Part shown: piece by piece, positions 14,039 through 14,090 of the stretch | Layout: every line of letters begins with the position of its first letter | Numbering within the stretch: the stretch's first letter is position 1 | Source: DSPP01 sp964607165 | GTDB taxonomy: Bacteria > Zixibacteria > MSB-5A5 > DSPP01 | Length of the DNA stretch: 14,090 nt | Assembly: GCA_964607165.1 (NCBI GenBank) | Contig: CAZSIT010000042.1 | Span: 1 to 14,090 of the forward strand | Reading direction: 5' to 3' | Translations under genes and position numbers: made by a program | Notes under the pieces: generated by a model | What the model saw: only the letters and a program-made list of their open reading frames with translations | The model's database searches: none | Told to the model about the DNA's origin: nothing

Positions 14039-14090
14039 TGTCGTGCCCCACTTAAGATTTGGACAGGTATAATCGTATAAGGAGGATTGA
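14039..14090 (+). mobile_element. Presumed left end of an IS3-family (IS150-like) insertion sequence
   Basis: At 14039 begins TGTCGTGCCCCACTTAAGAT, continuing TTTGGACAGG to 14067. TG at the end, CCCC, then TTGGACA is the layout of IS150-group terminal repeats. TATAAT at 14068-14073 could serve as a transposase promoter -10, and AAGGAGG at 14079-14085 is an excellent ribosome-binding site, so the transposase gene should begin just after the window. No transposase or right end is visible; the call depends on the terminal pattern and the abrupt loss of the caspase-like frame. Confidence 0.5.

Noticed and set aside
1..14090. CRISPR array, prophage, toxin-antitoxin or restriction system
   Set aside because: I looked for regularly spaced repeats, phage genes and paired small genes and found none; the HNH protein belongs to a chromosomal housekeeping-type family without a methylase or specificity partner nearby.

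Overview
The window looks like ordinary chromosome from a diderm (outer-membrane-bearing) bacterium of moderate GC content, probably an uncultured lineage. The diderm call rests on a LapA/LapB-type pair (control of lipopolysaccharide synthesis), a beta-barrel-like exported protein and a SPOR-domain exported protein. The gene mix (trpS-scpA-scpB-rluB, lapAB next to mutSL), many GTG/TTG starts and hairpin-rich intergenic repeats would fit an FCB-type candidate phylum, but I cannot place it from sequence alone.

Layout, left to right. (1) 1-1037, minus strand: a tRNA-Val(CAC) cut by the window edge with its own consensus-like promoter, an exported beta-rich protein, and a CAU-anticodon tRNA. (2) 1038-1395: no gene, but a cluster of at least six short palindromes, apparently remnants of several families of intergenic repeat. 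(3) 1396-5740, minus strand: a compact six-gene operon read from a promoter at about 5767-5794, in the order HNH nuclease, exported protein of unknown function, trpS, scpA, scpB, rluB. All junctions overlap or lie within 5 bases. It combines tRNA charging, chromosome condensation (ScpAB with SMC) and 23S rRNA modification. (4) 5868-6734, minus strand: a multi-pass membrane protein of unknown function. (5) 6807-13663, plus strand: a second compact operon, lapA, lapB, a SPOR/repeat exported protein, mutS, mutL, with junctions of -4, +2, -4 and -10 bases. It starts at a near-perfect TTGACA-N17-TAAAAT promoter that sits so close to lapA that the transcript may be leaderless. (6) 13664-14090: a GC-rich non-coding scar, then an AT-richer leader with a stem-loop, the first 50 or so codons of an exported protein resembling the start of a caspase-like (C14) peptidase, and finally what looks like the left end of an IS3-family (IS150-like) insertion sequence cutting that gene.

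Most of the window is conserved housekeeping. The parts worth a second look are the interrupted caspase-like gene at the right edge, the coupling of LPS-control genes to mismatch repair, the leaderless-looking lapA promoter, the hairpin cluster at 1099-1378, and a hairpin-forming repeat inside the mutL linker.
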